Assembly (NCBI RefSeq): GCF_041504345.1 | Contig: NZ_CP167895.1 | Span: 1,798,001 to 1,862,000, forward strand | DNA from: Vibrio sp. BS-M-Sm-2 | Lineage (GTDB): Bacteria; Pseudomonadota; Gammaproteobacteria; Enterobacterales; Vibrionaceae | DNA length: 64,000 bases | Direction: 5' to 3' | In this document: positions 24,974 through 34,046 of the stretch, piece after piece | Position numbering within the stretch: position 1 is the stretch's first letter | Layout: every line of letters begins with the position of its first letter | Made by a program: the position numbers and the translations under genes | The notes under the pieces: model-generated | The model's input: only the letters and a program-made list of their open reading frames with translations | Told to the model about the DNA's origin: nothing | Database searches by the model: none

Positions 24974-25001
24974 CTAACAACGTAAAAAGAAGCGTTGTTA
25001 G
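24974..25001. repeat. 9-bp inverted repeat with 10-nt spacer after the recombinase gene
   Basis: CTAACAACG, TAAAAAGAAG, CGTTGTTAG is perfect. It lies in the gap between the recombinase stop and the next gene. Two arms around a short spacer is the layout of a tyrosine-recombinase core site; alternatively it is a leftward terminator hairpin with a T5 run about 10 nt beyond. The sequence alone does not decide. Confidence 0.55.
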
Positions 25002-25172
25002 CTCGGAATACACACAAACTAACTCGTCGTCAATACGCCATATTTACGTAATGACAATCATGACAAGTAAAGCCAACCGATTGATTTGATTGTATTTTTT
25101 GTGTTTTTACATGTTTTTTTTAAATTTAACACTGAGGAGCGTGAAGGGTGGGGTATGCTTTGTACAGGTTGT

Positions 25173-26093
25173 CTATATGTAGTGTATAGCTTCAAAGGTG
25201 GGCTGCTTGTCATAATTGTCATTACGACAAGCTTTAGAAAGCTTTAGATTTATTTCCTGGCAACGTCGTCGAGAACAGTCCAGATAACGTTGAGTTACCG
25301 ATAAATCACCTTTACCGTTACCATGACCAACCCATATCGAAGCTGCAAACGTGTCTTTCATTAAATAAGCAACTCTCTGCACAGCTAGCTTTCGACACGA
25401 ATGCAACCCAATTCGAACACCTCGGAGTTTATCCTTCAGTCGAATTTTCATCTTTTGAAGTACATTGTAGACACTTTGCCTCGACAAAGGTTTATCACCG
25501 TCTTGAAAGTGTTGAGGTCGCTGCAACTCATCACGAGGAAAAAGATAAAACCGAGACTGATATCGCTCATATCGGCGACGTAACATTTGTTCAATATGAG
25601 GGAAGCCTGAAAAATCAATCACCCTGACTGTATCATCACAATTTAAATGAAAGCTTTCTCGATAAATTTTTTCCTCTCTAGAAAAAAAGGATTTTTTAGC
25701 TTGCGTATAAGCCTCTATAACATGAAATTCTTCAGCTAAAATAGCTAAATCATCCAAACTAGAAGCTAAACGAACAATTAACATTGCATTGGGGTCCGTG
25801 ATACGCCTTTGTAACCAGCATCGTCCTTTAGTTAACCAGAGTTTTCGAACGTGCTGGTTAACTTTCTTTGTTATCCTCGATTTTTGCGATTTAGTATTCG
25901 TAAGAATCAGTACTTTATTCTCAAAATCGATCTGTGCACATTTCATTTCTCTACACTCTATGTTTCGCAAACCAAAAGTAGAACATAGTAAAAACATGTC
26001 GTACCAAAACGAATTTATTATTTTTGCTTGCTTTAGAAATTCGGGCATTAATTTTTCTGGTATAGCATCAACAGCTAATGATAATGGTTCCAT
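25173..26093 (-). CDS. Tyrosine recombinase, catalytic-domain only
   Basis: A 306-residue protein with the tyrosine recombinase residues in order: Arg I at 43 (STFGLRNIE), the beta-hairpin Lys (LTNTKSQKSRITKK), the HxxR box (GLHSCRKLAV), the second His (WVGHGNGKG) and the nucleophile Tyr (TQRYLDCS). No SAM-like core-binding domain precedes it, yet the ATG at 26093 has a good ribosome site (AAAAGGAT, 8 nt), so it is not simply 5' truncated. An insertion of about 100 residues (ILAEEFHVIEAYTQAKKSFF) separates the Lys from HxxR. It heads a leftward set ending with the ibr-like pair. Role inferred: DNA rearrangement or element movement. Confidence 0.75.
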   Translation of the reverse strand: MEPLSLAVDAIPEKLMPEFLKQAKIINSFWYDMFLLCSTFGLRNIECREMKCAQIDFENKVLILTNTKSQKSRITKKVNQHVRKLWLTKGRCWLQRRITDPNAMLIVRLASSLDDLAILAEEFHVIEAYTQAKKSFFSREEKIYRESFHLNCDDTVRVIDFSGFPHIEQMLRRRYERYQSRFYLFPRDELQRPQHFQDGDKPLSRQSVYNVLQKMKIRLKDKLRGVRIGLHSCRKLAVQRVAYLMKDTFAASIWVGHGNGKGDLSVTQRYLDCSRRRCQEINLKLSKACRNDNYDKQPTFEAIHYI

Positions 26094-26256
26094 ATTTATT
26101 ATCCTTTTCTTTCATACTTAAGTGATTCATGAATAAGAGTAGCAGTTTCGGCTTAATCTAACGATAAAGTTAGCCCTTTCTTAAGCGAGATGGATATGTA
26201 ATGGTCCCTGAGACCTCATTTATGGTGCAGTCTCCAGCATAAATAAGGTTTTCAAT

Positions 26257-26520
26257 GACAAAACGGCAACGACCAAAAACTTCACGCCTAGATAACAACT
26301 CAAGAATTAGAAGCTCGTATTAGCCAGTTAAAACAAGAAAAATTCATACTAAAAAAGACCATCGCTCTCTCATTGTCGGACTAATTCAAACGTTCTTGTT
26401 AATTGACAAGTTGAGGAAACATGAATAGAGGCGCTGCTGGCAATCGTGCTCTTGTATCATGTTGAGTATGAGCGGCAATTAGATTGGCCGGTCGCATTGA
26501 CTCATTAAAAATCAAACTCT
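26257..26520 (+). pseudogene. IS3-family transposase remnant (OrfA end, OrfB start)
   Basis: Degenerate pieces read TKRQRPKTSRLDNNSR, then ELEARISQLKQEKFILKKTI with LSLSD, the leucine-zipper end of an IS3-group OrfA. FLLIDKLRKHE and a GAAGNRALVS piece in other frames match the beginning of OrfB. Many stops interrupt it. Element ends are not resolved. Confidence 0.5.
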
Positions 26521-26544
26521 AAGTAATAAATTTAGGTGAGTTAT

Positions 26545-26643
26545 ATGGGGCATACAATGCGTTTAACGGCTCGTAGAGAGATGTTAGTGAGTATTCGACA
26601 ACGCTATTTAGCTGCCAATCGAACAGAAAAAAATTTCGCATAG
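26545..26643 (+). pseudogene. N-terminal stub of another transposase
   Basis: A 32-residue frame, MGHTMRLTARREMLVSIRQR then YLAANRTEKNFA, ends at TAG 26641. The pattern 'ARREML..IR.RYL.A.R.EK' is the beginning of DDE integrase-type transposases (ISNCY/IS481-like), where 'ILDEF' should follow. Everything after it is lost. Confidence 0.45.
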
Positions 26644-27366
26644 AATCGGTGCAATGTATGCTCGTATCGACACAGTAGAGCAAGGGATTAGAAAACTTTG
26701 TAATTTCAAGGTTACAGGTTAAGTTATAGAACTTGGTGAAAAAAAGTAAAATTTCACTAAATTCAACAATTTAAACAAGATTCAATGTATATAAAAACAG
26801 TAATAAGTAGCAATTTATACCCATGAATAACGCTGTTTTACAATGAATGCCGCCATTTTTGCCGCCACTTTTTTCAATTTATTACCAAACACCAAGGTTA
26901 TCTATTAGCTGATCTTTTGTTGCATCTCGCCAAAGGAGCAGAGATTAGAAAATGTATCGCTAATCAAAATTAACAGTTTGTGAATGAGCTTTGGTACTAA
27001 AACATAAAGGGGCAAGAATGTGCCAAATGAACGCCTAACATTAAAACAAATCAAGCACATTATTCTGTCCATCTTGTTCAAGCCCTTTAATCTGATGGCA
27101 CTTGGCTCTCCACTAAACAATAAAATATACAACTTTCGGGCTTGATACGTCCCCACTACCTCTTGGTCTTTTTATAAGACGTACTTGATAATTTCGGCTC
27201 TTCATCGATATATAGATATTGGAAATCGACCAGATTCACCCACTACGTTCTCTGTTTCTATAAACCCAACAAATAGCGCTGTAAAGCGTATACAAAAACA
27301 AAAATAACCATTACATATCAATAGATTAAGTTAATTATCAATTGAAAACGGCTACAGAATGGCGAC

Positions 27367-27396
27367 AAAAAAGGCAACAGTTTTACCTGTTGCCTT
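27367..27396 (-). terminator. Rho-independent terminator of kbl-tdh
   Basis: AAGGCAACAG and CTGTTGCCTT form a 10-bp stem with a 6-nt loop. On the minus strand it ends in TTTTTT, 25 nt after the tdh stop. Confidence 0.9.
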
Positions 27397-27420
27397 CTAA
27401 TATTCAAAACCGGTAGTAAC

Positions 27421-28452
27421 CTACTCCCAGTCTAAAATTACCTTACCAGACATACCAGAACGCATCATGTCGAAGCCTTTCTGGAAGTCGTCCACTTTGT
27501 AGTGGTGAGTAATGATTGGTGTTAGATCTAGGCCAGACTGGATTAGTGAAGCCATCTTGTACCAAGTTTCGAACATCTCACGACCGTAGATACCTTTGAT
27601 AACCAAGCCTTTAAAGATCACTTGGTTCCAGTCTACTGCCATGTCTGATGGTGGAATACCTAGTAGCGAGATCTTACCGCCGTGGTTCATGTTAGTTAGC
27701 ATGCTGTTGAACGCAGATGGTACACCTGACATTTCTAGGCCTACATCGAAGCCTTCAGTCATGCCAAGATCAGACATTACGTCTTCAAGCTTCTCTTCCA
27801 TCACGTTTACTGCGCGCGTTACACCCATCTTCTTAGCAAGATCTAGGCGGTATTCGTTTACATCAGTGATTACAACGTGACGAGCACCAACGTGCTTAGC
27901 AACAGCTGCAGCCATGATGCCGATTGGGCCAGCACCAGTAATTAGCACATCTTCGCCTACTAGGTCGAAAGAAAGCGCTGTGTGTACTGCGTTGCCAAAC
28001 GGGTCAAAGATTGATGCTAGATCGTCAGAGATTTCTGCGGGGATCTTAAATGCGTTGAACGCAGGGATCACAAGGAACTCAGAGAACGCACCAGTGCGGT
28101 TTACACCAACACCTGTTGTGTTACGACAAAGGTGAGTACGGCCGCCACGACAGTTACGACAGTGACCACATGTGATGTGACCTTCACCAGATACACGATC
28201 GCCGATTTCAAAACCACGAACTTCTTGACCGATGCCAACAACTTCACCCACGTATTCGTGACCTACTACCATAGGTACTGGGATTGTGTTTTGTGACCAC
28301 TCATCCCAGTTGTAGATATGTACGTCTGTACCACAAATTGCGGTTTTCTTAATACGGATAAGAAGATCATTATGACCCATTTCAGGTTTTTCAACCTCGG
28401 TCATCCAGATGCCTTCTTCAGGCTTAAGCTTAGAAAGTGCTTTAATTTTCAT
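27421..28452 (-). CDS. tdh: L-threonine 3-dehydrogenase
   Basis: A 343-residue zinc-dependent medium-chain dehydrogenase that oxidises L-threonine with NAD+ to 2-amino-3-ketobutyrate. The catalytic zinc site is AICGTDVHIYNWD with GHEYVGEV, the structural zinc lobe is GHITCGHCRNCRGGRTHLC (four Cys), and the Rossmann motif GAGPIGIMAAAVAK is near residue 171. Length equals E. coli Tdh (341) within two. It follows kbl by 109 nt, and the pair converts threonine to glycine and acetyl-CoA. Confidence 0.97.
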   Translation of the reverse strand: MKIKALSKLKPEEGIWMTEVEKPEMGHNDLLIRIKKTAICGTDVHIYNWDEWSQNTIPVPMVVGHEYVGEVVGIGQEVRGFEIGDRVSGEGHITCGHCRNCRGGRTHLCRNTTGVGVNRTGAFSEFLVIPAFNAFKIPAEISDDLASIFDPFGNAVHTALSFDLVGEDVLITGAGPIGIMAAAVAKHVGARHVVITDVNEYRLDLAKKMGVTRAVNVMEEKLEDVMSDLGMTEGFDVGLEMSGVPSAFNSMLTNMNHGGKISLLGIPPSDMAVDWNQVIFKGLVIKGIYGREMFETWYKMASLIQSGLDLTPIITHHYKVDDFQKGFDMMRSGMSGKVILDWE

Positions 28453-28469
28453 AATGTTACCTAGTTCAT

Positions 28470-28490
28470 CTCGCCTAACTGTAAGGCGAG
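28470..28490. repeat. Hairpin between kbl and tdh
   Basis: CTCGCCT and AGGCGAG form a 7-bp GC-rich stem with a 7-nt loop in the 109-nt gap, without a T-tract. It is an intercistronic element like those of the fuc operon. Confidence 0.45.
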
Positions 28491-28561
28491 AATCAAAAAT
28501 CTATATGTTCTATTGGGTGTTGCTCTACCTAATTAAAGGATGCCGTGGCACCCCTTTAAAA

Positions 28562-29755
28562 TTAGATGATGCCCATGTCTTTGCCAACTTGGATGAACGC
28601 ATCAATTGCGCGGTCTAGCTGCTCACGAGAGTGTGCAGCAGACATTTGTGTACGGATACGAGCTTGGCCTTTTGGTACTACAGGGAAAGAGAAACCTACA
28701 ACGTAGATGCCTTTCTCTAGTGCGCGCTCTGCGAATTCAGCCGCAACTTTTGCATCACCAAGCATGATTGGGATGATTGCGTGATCAGCACCGCCCATAG
28801 TGAAACCCGCTTCTTCCATGCGAGTACGGAAGTGAGCAGAGTTATCCCATAGTTGAGTGCGTAGGTCGCCAGATTCCGCAAGAAGGTCTAGAACGCGAAT
28901 AGACGCAGATACGATTGCAGGTGCAACAGAGTTAGAGAATAGGTATGGACGAGAACGCTGACGTAGCCAGTCGATCACTTCTTTCTTACCTGAAGTGTAA
29001 CCGCCTGAAGCGCCGCCCATTGCTTTACCAAGTGTACCAGTGATGATGTCGATACGGTCTACAACGTTGTGGAACTCGTGAGTACCCGCGCCGTTTTCGC
29101 CCATGAAGCCCACAGCGTGAGAATCATCAACCATAACTAGTGCATCGTACTTGTCTGCAAGGTCGCAGATAGCAGGAAGGTTAGCGACTACGCCGTCCAT
29201 TGAGAACACGCCGTCAGTTACGATAAGCGTGTGACGAGCGCCAGCTTCTTTAGCTGCGATAAGTTGCTGCTCTAGCTCTTCCATGTTGTTGTTCGAGTAA
29301 CGGAAGCGCATTGCTTTACACAGACGAACACCATCAATGATAGATGCATGGTTTAGAGCATCAGAAATGATTGCGTCTTCTTTACCTAGAATCGTTTCGA
29401 ACAAACCAGCGTTTGCATCAAAACAAGATGTGTAAAGGATAGTGTCTTCTTTACCTAGGAACGTAGAAAGCTTTTGCTCTAGTTCTTTGTGAGAATCTTG
29501 AGTACCACAGATGAAACGTACTGAAGCCATACCAAAACCGTGCTGATCCATGCCATCTTTAGCCGCTTCGATAAGAGCTGGGTGGTTAGCAAGACCTAAG
29601 TAGTTGTTTGCACAGAAGTTTAGTACTTCTTCACCAGTCGAGATAGAAACCGCTGCTTTTTGTGCAGAAGTAATAATGCGCTCAGACTTGTAAAGACCTT
29701 CTTCTTTAACTTCTTCTATTTGAGTTTGAATCTGTTGGTAAAATGCAGAAGACAT
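28562..29755 (-). CDS. kbl: Glycine C-acetyltransferase (2-amino-3-ketobutyrate CoA ligase)
   Basis: A 397-residue PLP enzyme of the alpha-oxoamine synthase family. It cleaves 2-amino-3-ketobutyrate with CoA to glycine and acetyl-CoA. Visible marks are NFCANNYLGLANHP, the VDDSHAVGFMGENG Asp/His cofactor region and the PLP lysine in TGTLGKAMGGASGG (Lys near residue 243). Length is that of E. coli Kbl (398). It is the first gene of the kbl-tdh operon. Confidence 0.97.
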   Translation of the reverse strand: MSSAFYQQIQTQIEEVKEEGLYKSERIITSAQKAAVSISTGEEVLNFCANNYLGLANHPALIEAAKDGMDQHGFGMASVRFICGTQDSHKELEQKLSTFLGKEDTILYTSCFDANAGLFETILGKEDAIISDALNHASIIDGVRLCKAMRFRYSNNNMEELEQQLIAAKEAGARHTLIVTDGVFSMDGVVANLPAICDLADKYDALVMVDDSHAVGFMGENGAGTHEFHNVVDRIDIITGTLGKAMGGASGGYTSGKKEVIDWLRQRSRPYLFSNSVAPAIVSASIRVLDLLAESGDLRTQLWDNSAHFRTRMEEAGFTMGGADHAIIPIMLGDAKVAAEFAERALEKGIYVVGFSFPVVPKGQARIRTQMSAAHSREQLDRAIDAFIQVGKDMGII

Positions 29756-30236
29756 TGTCTCATTCCTTCCTAGTTATTATTCAGCAGCATCGCGCGCCGC
29801 ATTATGTAGGGATATAAACGATCTCAACACGATCATTTACACTGTAAAACTTATGCCTATATTCTAGTTGAACATCCCCGACCCGATTATCCCTTTAGTT
29901 GGAAAAACATTAATGAATCACAGGCATCAATTATTGTTAATCCCAGTGACACAGGGCACATTAACGCCCTTAGCTTTCTCTTTTAAACGCCAAATCTCCT
30001 CTAATTTCCCTATAATTTCGCTTTCATATCAAATCTCAATTTTTAATATCAAAACGATATAGTGATCAAAACCGGCTTATCTCATAATGAGCACCAGCAA
30101 CGCCGCTATACAGATAAGCTTCAAACACATCAATCTATCAGAGCAATCACACTAAGCAATTAATGAAATTGATTCACAAATCAAAGTAAATCGCTCACAA
30201 TCACTTTACGCTCATCGCCGAAACTCGTGGATACTT
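29756..30236. other. Intergenic region between kbl and a divergent LysR gene
   Basis: 481 nt carrying the back-to-back promoters of kbl and the LysR gene. It is AT-rich. I see no RNA gene or clear operator. Confidence 0.5.
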
Positions 30237-31169
30237 ATGGTCAACCCTAAACTCATCGCCCTACTTCCAGATCTAGCCTCATTCATTTTAGTGGTAAATG
30301 AAGGGAGCTTTACTGCGGCAGCAAAACAGTTAGGGGTGACACCTTCAGCCTTGAGTAAGCTCATCACTCGCTTGGAAAAAGCACTGTCGGTGAAACTGTT
30401 TGAACGAACCACTCGTACCCTTATCATCACCCAAGCAGGCCAGTTGGTATACGATCAGAGCGTGGTGATGATCAACGCGGCGCAACAAGCCGTTGAGCTT
30501 TCAACCTCCGACCATACTGAACCTGCGGGCTCTATAACGGTAGCGGCGCCTGAGGCGTTCTTAAACTCAGTGCTACAGCCTTTTGTTGTTCCATTCTTAA
30601 GTCAATATCCAGAGATCCAGCTCAAGTTAAGAGCGGCTGACGGCGACATCGACATATTGCGCCAAGGTATCGACATTGCGTTTCGCCTTACCGATAAGCC
30701 CGATGAAAGCTTGGTTTTGAAAGAGCTTGGAAAGACAAACCTCGTGTTATGTGCGAGCCCCTACTATCTGAAAGCCAAAGGAATTCCTCTCCACCCTACC
30801 GAGCTTTCTGAGCACGACTGCTTATACCTTGCAGAAACAGATAAAGACCACATTTGGGACTTTCTTAAAGATGATGAGTTTTACACAGTCCCCGTCAGCG
30901 GACGTTACGCTGTGAACCACTCGCAGATGCGACTAAAAGGTGTGAAAGAAGGTCTAGGTGTCGGTATTTTCCATGACTTCGTGATTCAAGATGCATTGGC
31001 TGAAGGCTCTGTTGTACAGGTATTGGAAGATTGGACTATCAAGAGTAATTACCATGGTGCTATCGCAATGCAGTTTGCTCAAACCAAGTACATGCCAGCC
31101 CGATTGCGTGTATTCATTGATTACGCGATGGAACACTTGGGTGACAAGCTGGCAGGAGAAATAAACTGA
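30237..31169 (+). CDS. LysR-family transcriptional regulator
   Basis: A 310-residue regulator with an N-terminal helix-turn-helix (SFTAAAKQLGVTPSALSKLI, residues 23 to 42) and a periplasmic-binding-like effector domain (ITVAAPEAFLNSVLQPFVVP onwards). It belongs to the CrgA/AaeR-like subgroup by the RTTRTLIITQAG pattern. It is divergent from kbl-tdh, so control of that operon is possible but not shown. A shared terminator separates it from the PepSY gene. Confidence 0.88.
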   Translation: MVNPKLIALLPDLASFILVVNEGSFTAAAKQLGVTPSALSKLITRLEKALSVKLFERTTRTLIITQAGQLVYDQSVVMINAAQQAVELSTSDHTEPAGSITVAAPEAFLNSVLQPFVVPFLSQYPEIQLKLRAADGDIDILRQGIDIAFRLTDKPDESLVLKELGKTNLVLCASPYYLKAKGIPLHPTELSEHDCLYLAETDKDHIWDFLKDDEFYTVPVSGRYAVNHSQMRLKGVKEGLGVGIFHDFVIQDALAEGSVVQVLEDWTIKSNYHGAIAMQFAQTKYMPARLRVFIDYAMEHLGDKLAGEIN

Positions 31170-31213
31170 TACTGAAAGAAATACATAACGCTGCAAGCAT
31201 TGTGTGAATGATA

Positions 31214-31240
31214 CAGATCCTCTCAAACTGAGAGGATCTG
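31214..31240. terminator. Bidirectional terminator hairpin
   Basis: A 12-bp perfect stem, CAGATCCTCTCA / TGAGAGGATCTG, with a 3-nt loop between convergent genes (LysR and PepSY). The T-run TTTAG on the plus side is short. Confidence 0.75.
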
Positions 31241-31252
31241 TTTAGATATTGA

Positions 31253-32764
31253 TTAGCTTAACACCATCTTCAGTTTCTCAACGCGTGAAAACAACAACCA
31301 ATCCAATAGCATTGCTGTCACGATAGTCACACCCGCGAGTGGAAACAGCACTGAAATAACAACGACAGTTACTAAGCCTACTTTCCATAGGCCTTCGTCA
31401 CCAAACTTAGGTGGCGCTCCAAGCTTGCGTTGGCCAGAAGGTCTGCGCATCCACCACATAACGCCTCCAGTCACTGACACAACAATGAACGCAAAACAGA
31501 ACAGAGCGTTTAGAAGTTTGTTGATGATGCTGATGTCACCTTGGTGTAGAGAAATACCGACCGCCAGTGTCTTAGCGATAAAATTATAATCCTGCCATGT
31601 CACCTCACCCAAAATACGACCTGAGTATCGGTCTAGATGCGTGGTTCGATCCTGAGTTGGATCGATGATGTCACCGCCCATAGTATTCGCTGTCACTGTG
31701 TAAACACCCGTTTCTGAGCGTGGGAAGTTCACCTTGTATTGCGTGAAGCCGAGAGATCGTGCTTTTTCGATGACATCATCAATACCAAAGCTGCTTGCTG
31801 CAATCACATGTTGAGAGTGGTCTTCCCCCATCTTAGAGTGATCATGAGGTTCAGACGCCTCTTCCACTTGGTGTACATGTTCTGCAGGCTTATCTTGAGA
31901 CAACGGCAGTGGTGTTTGTTCTAAGTTCCACGGCAGTTCTTCTTCTGAACCGTGGTTAAGCGATGCGTGCGTCTTATCAGACAGCGGTATATCATCCCAC
32001 ATTTGAGCAGGGAAAGTGCTCCATGCTTGGACTAACTTGCCGCCCCAGAAGCCCGTCCACGCCAATCCTGAAAGAATAAACAACAGCAGGATAAGAGATA
32101 ACGTGCCGCCAATATTCGCATGTAGGTCACGCATCAGTACACGTGACCCAGATGACACTCTTAGCTTAAGAAAACCAGCACGGCTAGCGTTGTCTCTCGG
32201 TAGCCATAAGTAGATACCGCTGATAAGAAGCAGAATCGATAAGCTAATCGCCACTTCAATAAGGTAATCGCCCCAATCACCGATTAGTAAGGTGCCATGA
32301 ATATCATTCACGAGTTGATAAAGGCTATCGCTGCGCGGGATTTCTCCTACCACTTCGCCAGTGTATTGATTCACAGTGGCGAAAACGGACGTTCCGTCTT
32401 CAAGTGATACTGAAAAACGGTTAGCGAGATTAGGTGCTTTGCTTAGAACAAACTGCGTCACCGAGCCTTGTGGGTATTGCTCCTGAACTGCGACTAACTG
32501 CAGTGAAGCCTTGACGGGTTTACCCGATGCAGCAACTTCAATCGCATCGTGATGGAAAGCCAATTCAATTTCATCATCAAACAACATCACCAAACCAGTA
32601 ATGCTCAGCATTAACATGAATGGGATAACGAATAGCCCAGCATAGAAGTGCCAGCGCCATGTGAGGAAGTAGAGGGTTTTATTGCGGTCTTTCGTTTTTA
32701 CACTGCTTGCTGACTGCGAATTAGTTTGTGCTTTCGCAGAGGCTTGAGATTCATTTCTCAACAT
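31253..32764 (-). CDS. PepSY-associated membrane protein (iron-reductase-like)
   Basis: A 503-residue inner-membrane protein of the PepSY_TM family. It has TWRWHFYAGLFVIPFMLMLS (first helix with heme-candidate His), PepSY modules, a His-rich periplasmic stretch (EHVHQVEEASEPHDHSKMGE), and final helices around GGVMWWMRRPSGQRKLG. Family members are linked to siderophore uptake as ferric reductases. The ATG at 32764 after AAGGAAATAATA is preferred to a GTG eight codons upstream. The DUF2946 gene lies upstream on the same strand, a common pairing. Confidence 0.82.
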   Translation of the reverse strand: MLRNESQASAKAQTNSQSASSVKTKDRNKTLYFLTWRWHFYAGLFVIPFMLMLSITGLVMLFDDEIELAFHHDAIEVAASGKPVKASLQLVAVQEQYPQGSVTQFVLSKAPNLANRFSVSLEDGTSVFATVNQYTGEVVGEIPRSDSLYQLVNDIHGTLLIGDWGDYLIEVAISLSILLLISGIYLWLPRDNASRAGFLKLRVSSGSRVLMRDLHANIGGTLSLILLLFILSGLAWTGFWGGKLVQAWSTFPAQMWDDIPLSDKTHASLNHGSEEELPWNLEQTPLPLSQDKPAEHVHQVEEASEPHDHSKMGEDHSQHVIAASSFGIDDVIEKARSLGFTQYKVNFPRSETGVYTVTANTMGGDIIDPTQDRTTHLDRYSGRILGEVTWQDYNFIAKTLAVGISLHQGDISIINKLLNALFCFAFIVVSVTGGVMWWMRRPSGQRKLGAPPKFGDEGLWKVGLVTVVVISVLFPLAGVTIVTAMLLDWLLFSRVEKLKMVLS

Positions 32765-32875
32765 TATTATTTCCTTTGACACGCGCAAACATACCTTCTG
32801 AAAAATCAGAAAGTAATCGGAGCATGTTTAACTTTACTTAATACTATATTTTTTAATTGTTTTAATGGGTTAGGT

Positions 32876-33226
32876 TTAAGCAGTAACAAAAGGAGGGCCG
32901 CGCGGGGCTTGCCTCGTGTAGCGTTCGCTTAGAGCCAAAAAAGCGTAGCTGTCTGAGACAATAAAACTCAGTCGAGTTGTCAGTAGTGTAGTTGGAAGTT
33001 CATCTTGGTGAAATGTGGAAAAATGGCTAAACGGACACGGCTTACCTTTATGAGTATTCGGTTCGCCTTCTTCAATTTGAACCAGTTCAAAGCCGTTGAC
33101 CGTACACAACGACGCCCACACTCCCGCACTGTTACCATGAGCATTGATAACAGGCATTAATGTCACTAGAGCCCAGCTTAACGCTGTAGCAAGTAACATA
33201 GAGATATTGAACGAAGTTCGGCGCAT
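32876..33226 (-). CDS. DUF2946 family protein
   Basis: A 116-residue protein with an N-terminal membrane/signal segment (SMLLATALSWALVTLMPVIN) and the family marks VWASLCTVNGFELVQ and GKPCPFSH (Cys pair), ending RQAPRGPP. DUF2946 proteins usually neighbour PepSY or TonB-receptor genes and are thought to act in metal uptake at the membrane; the precise role is unknown. It is the likely first gene of a two-gene unit with the PepSY protein. Confidence 0.7.
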   Translation of the reverse strand: MRRTSFNISMLLATALSWALVTLMPVINAHGNSAGVWASLCTVNGFELVQIEEGEPNTHKGKPCPFSHFSTFHQDELPTTLLTTRLSFIVSDSYAFLALSERYTRQAPRGPPFVTA

Positions 33227-33414
33227 TATTCCAAATCTTTATAAATTTCCCTTATTATGAGGCACTTGCTATATAGGTAAACGTAAAGATTAACATCTGG
33301 TTAAAAAATTGAAGCTAACGCACACTCTATTTGGTTAAAAACTGGTTACAACAGAAGCGCTAATAAAATATTACGCACCTCAGTGCATCAAACTGATTAG
33401 AAAAAAGACAATAA

Positions 33415-33464
33415 AAAGCGCCGCTTATATTTTCCTGAAAAAGGAAATATAAGCGGCGCTTTAG
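33415..33464 (-). terminator. Strong terminator after cytochrome b562
   Basis: A long stem AAAGCGCCGCTTATAT / ATATAAGCGGCGCTTT with a T-tract (GCTTTTTATTG) on the minus strand, about 45 nt after the gene's stop. Confidence 0.88.
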
Positions 33465-33506
33465 AAGTTAAACTTTGTTATCTGGTCACTCTAATGAACA
33501 AGCGAA

Positions 33507-33902
33507 TTAACCGAAGATCTTGCTCCAGATACTTGGGTTACGCTTCTCGTGGTACTCTTCGCGAAGGCCGTCAATCGTGCGCAGTTCTTGCTGTGCCGCT
33601 TCAAAGTCACCTTGGTCTAGCTTCTGTTCAATGCTATCAATTGAAGCACTGATTTTTTTGAAGCCTTCCATGAAGTTGTCTTCTTTTTCTACTGGGTAAA
33701 CACCCGTTTTCAGTTCTGCCACTAGCGTATCTAAACGAACGATAGGTTTCTGCATCTCTTCGATGTTTTGAGCTTCTGCCGCTTGTTTAAACGCAAGCTT
33801 CATTTCTTGCATGTTTTTCTTAAGGTCAACGTTAGCAAATGCGTTGCCAGACATTACTGCAGCAGCGATTAAGCCAGATAAAAGGATTGAGCGAGTTTTC
33901 AT
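33507..33902 (-). CDS. cybC: Cytochrome b562 family protein (periplasmic)
   Basis: A 131-residue protein with a signal peptide cleaved near NAFA (23-24) and a four-helix bundle. The heme ligands of cytochrome b562 are a Met near the mature N-terminus and a His in the last helix; here KKNMQEMKLAFK and LREEYHEKRN supply them. Length matches E. coli CybC (128). It would carry electrons in the periplasm. The family also has non-heme members, so heme binding remains an inference. Confidence 0.82.
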   Translation of the reverse strand: MKTRSILLSGLIAAAVMSGNAFANVDLKKNMQEMKLAFKQAAEAQNIEEMQKPIVRLDTLVAELKTGVYPVEKEDNFMEGFKKISASIDSIEQKLDQGDFEAAQQELRTIDGLREEYHEKRNPSIWSKIFG

Positions 33903-34046
33903 TGTTTCTCCAAGTGAAACTGTGACTTTGAAGATAGCGCCATCATGATTATGGCACTTCGACTTTATTATTTTCGGCTAGTGTATACAAAAATCTGACA
34001 GGCACAAAAATTGATTGTGTCGAAATGCAAACCCACCGACATTCTC

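Larger units (their letters stand above)
26094..27366. other. Gene-free stretch with degenerate transposon pieces
   Basis: Apart from the two transposase fragments listed separately, no convincing gene is seen. A short inverted repeat CTAAC/GTTAG lies near 26158-26173. A weak frame at 26905-27156 on the minus strand has no recognisable features and is not called. Confidence 0.6.

Noticed and set aside
21752..26093. Canonical Dnd or Ssp phosphorothioation system
   Set aside because: No DndA/B/D/E or SspA/B/C/E-like partner is present; only a distant PP-loop relationship exists.
26905..27156. An 83-residue minus-strand frame
   Set aside because: No ribosome site, no family pattern and no coupling to neighbours; lies in degenerate DNA.
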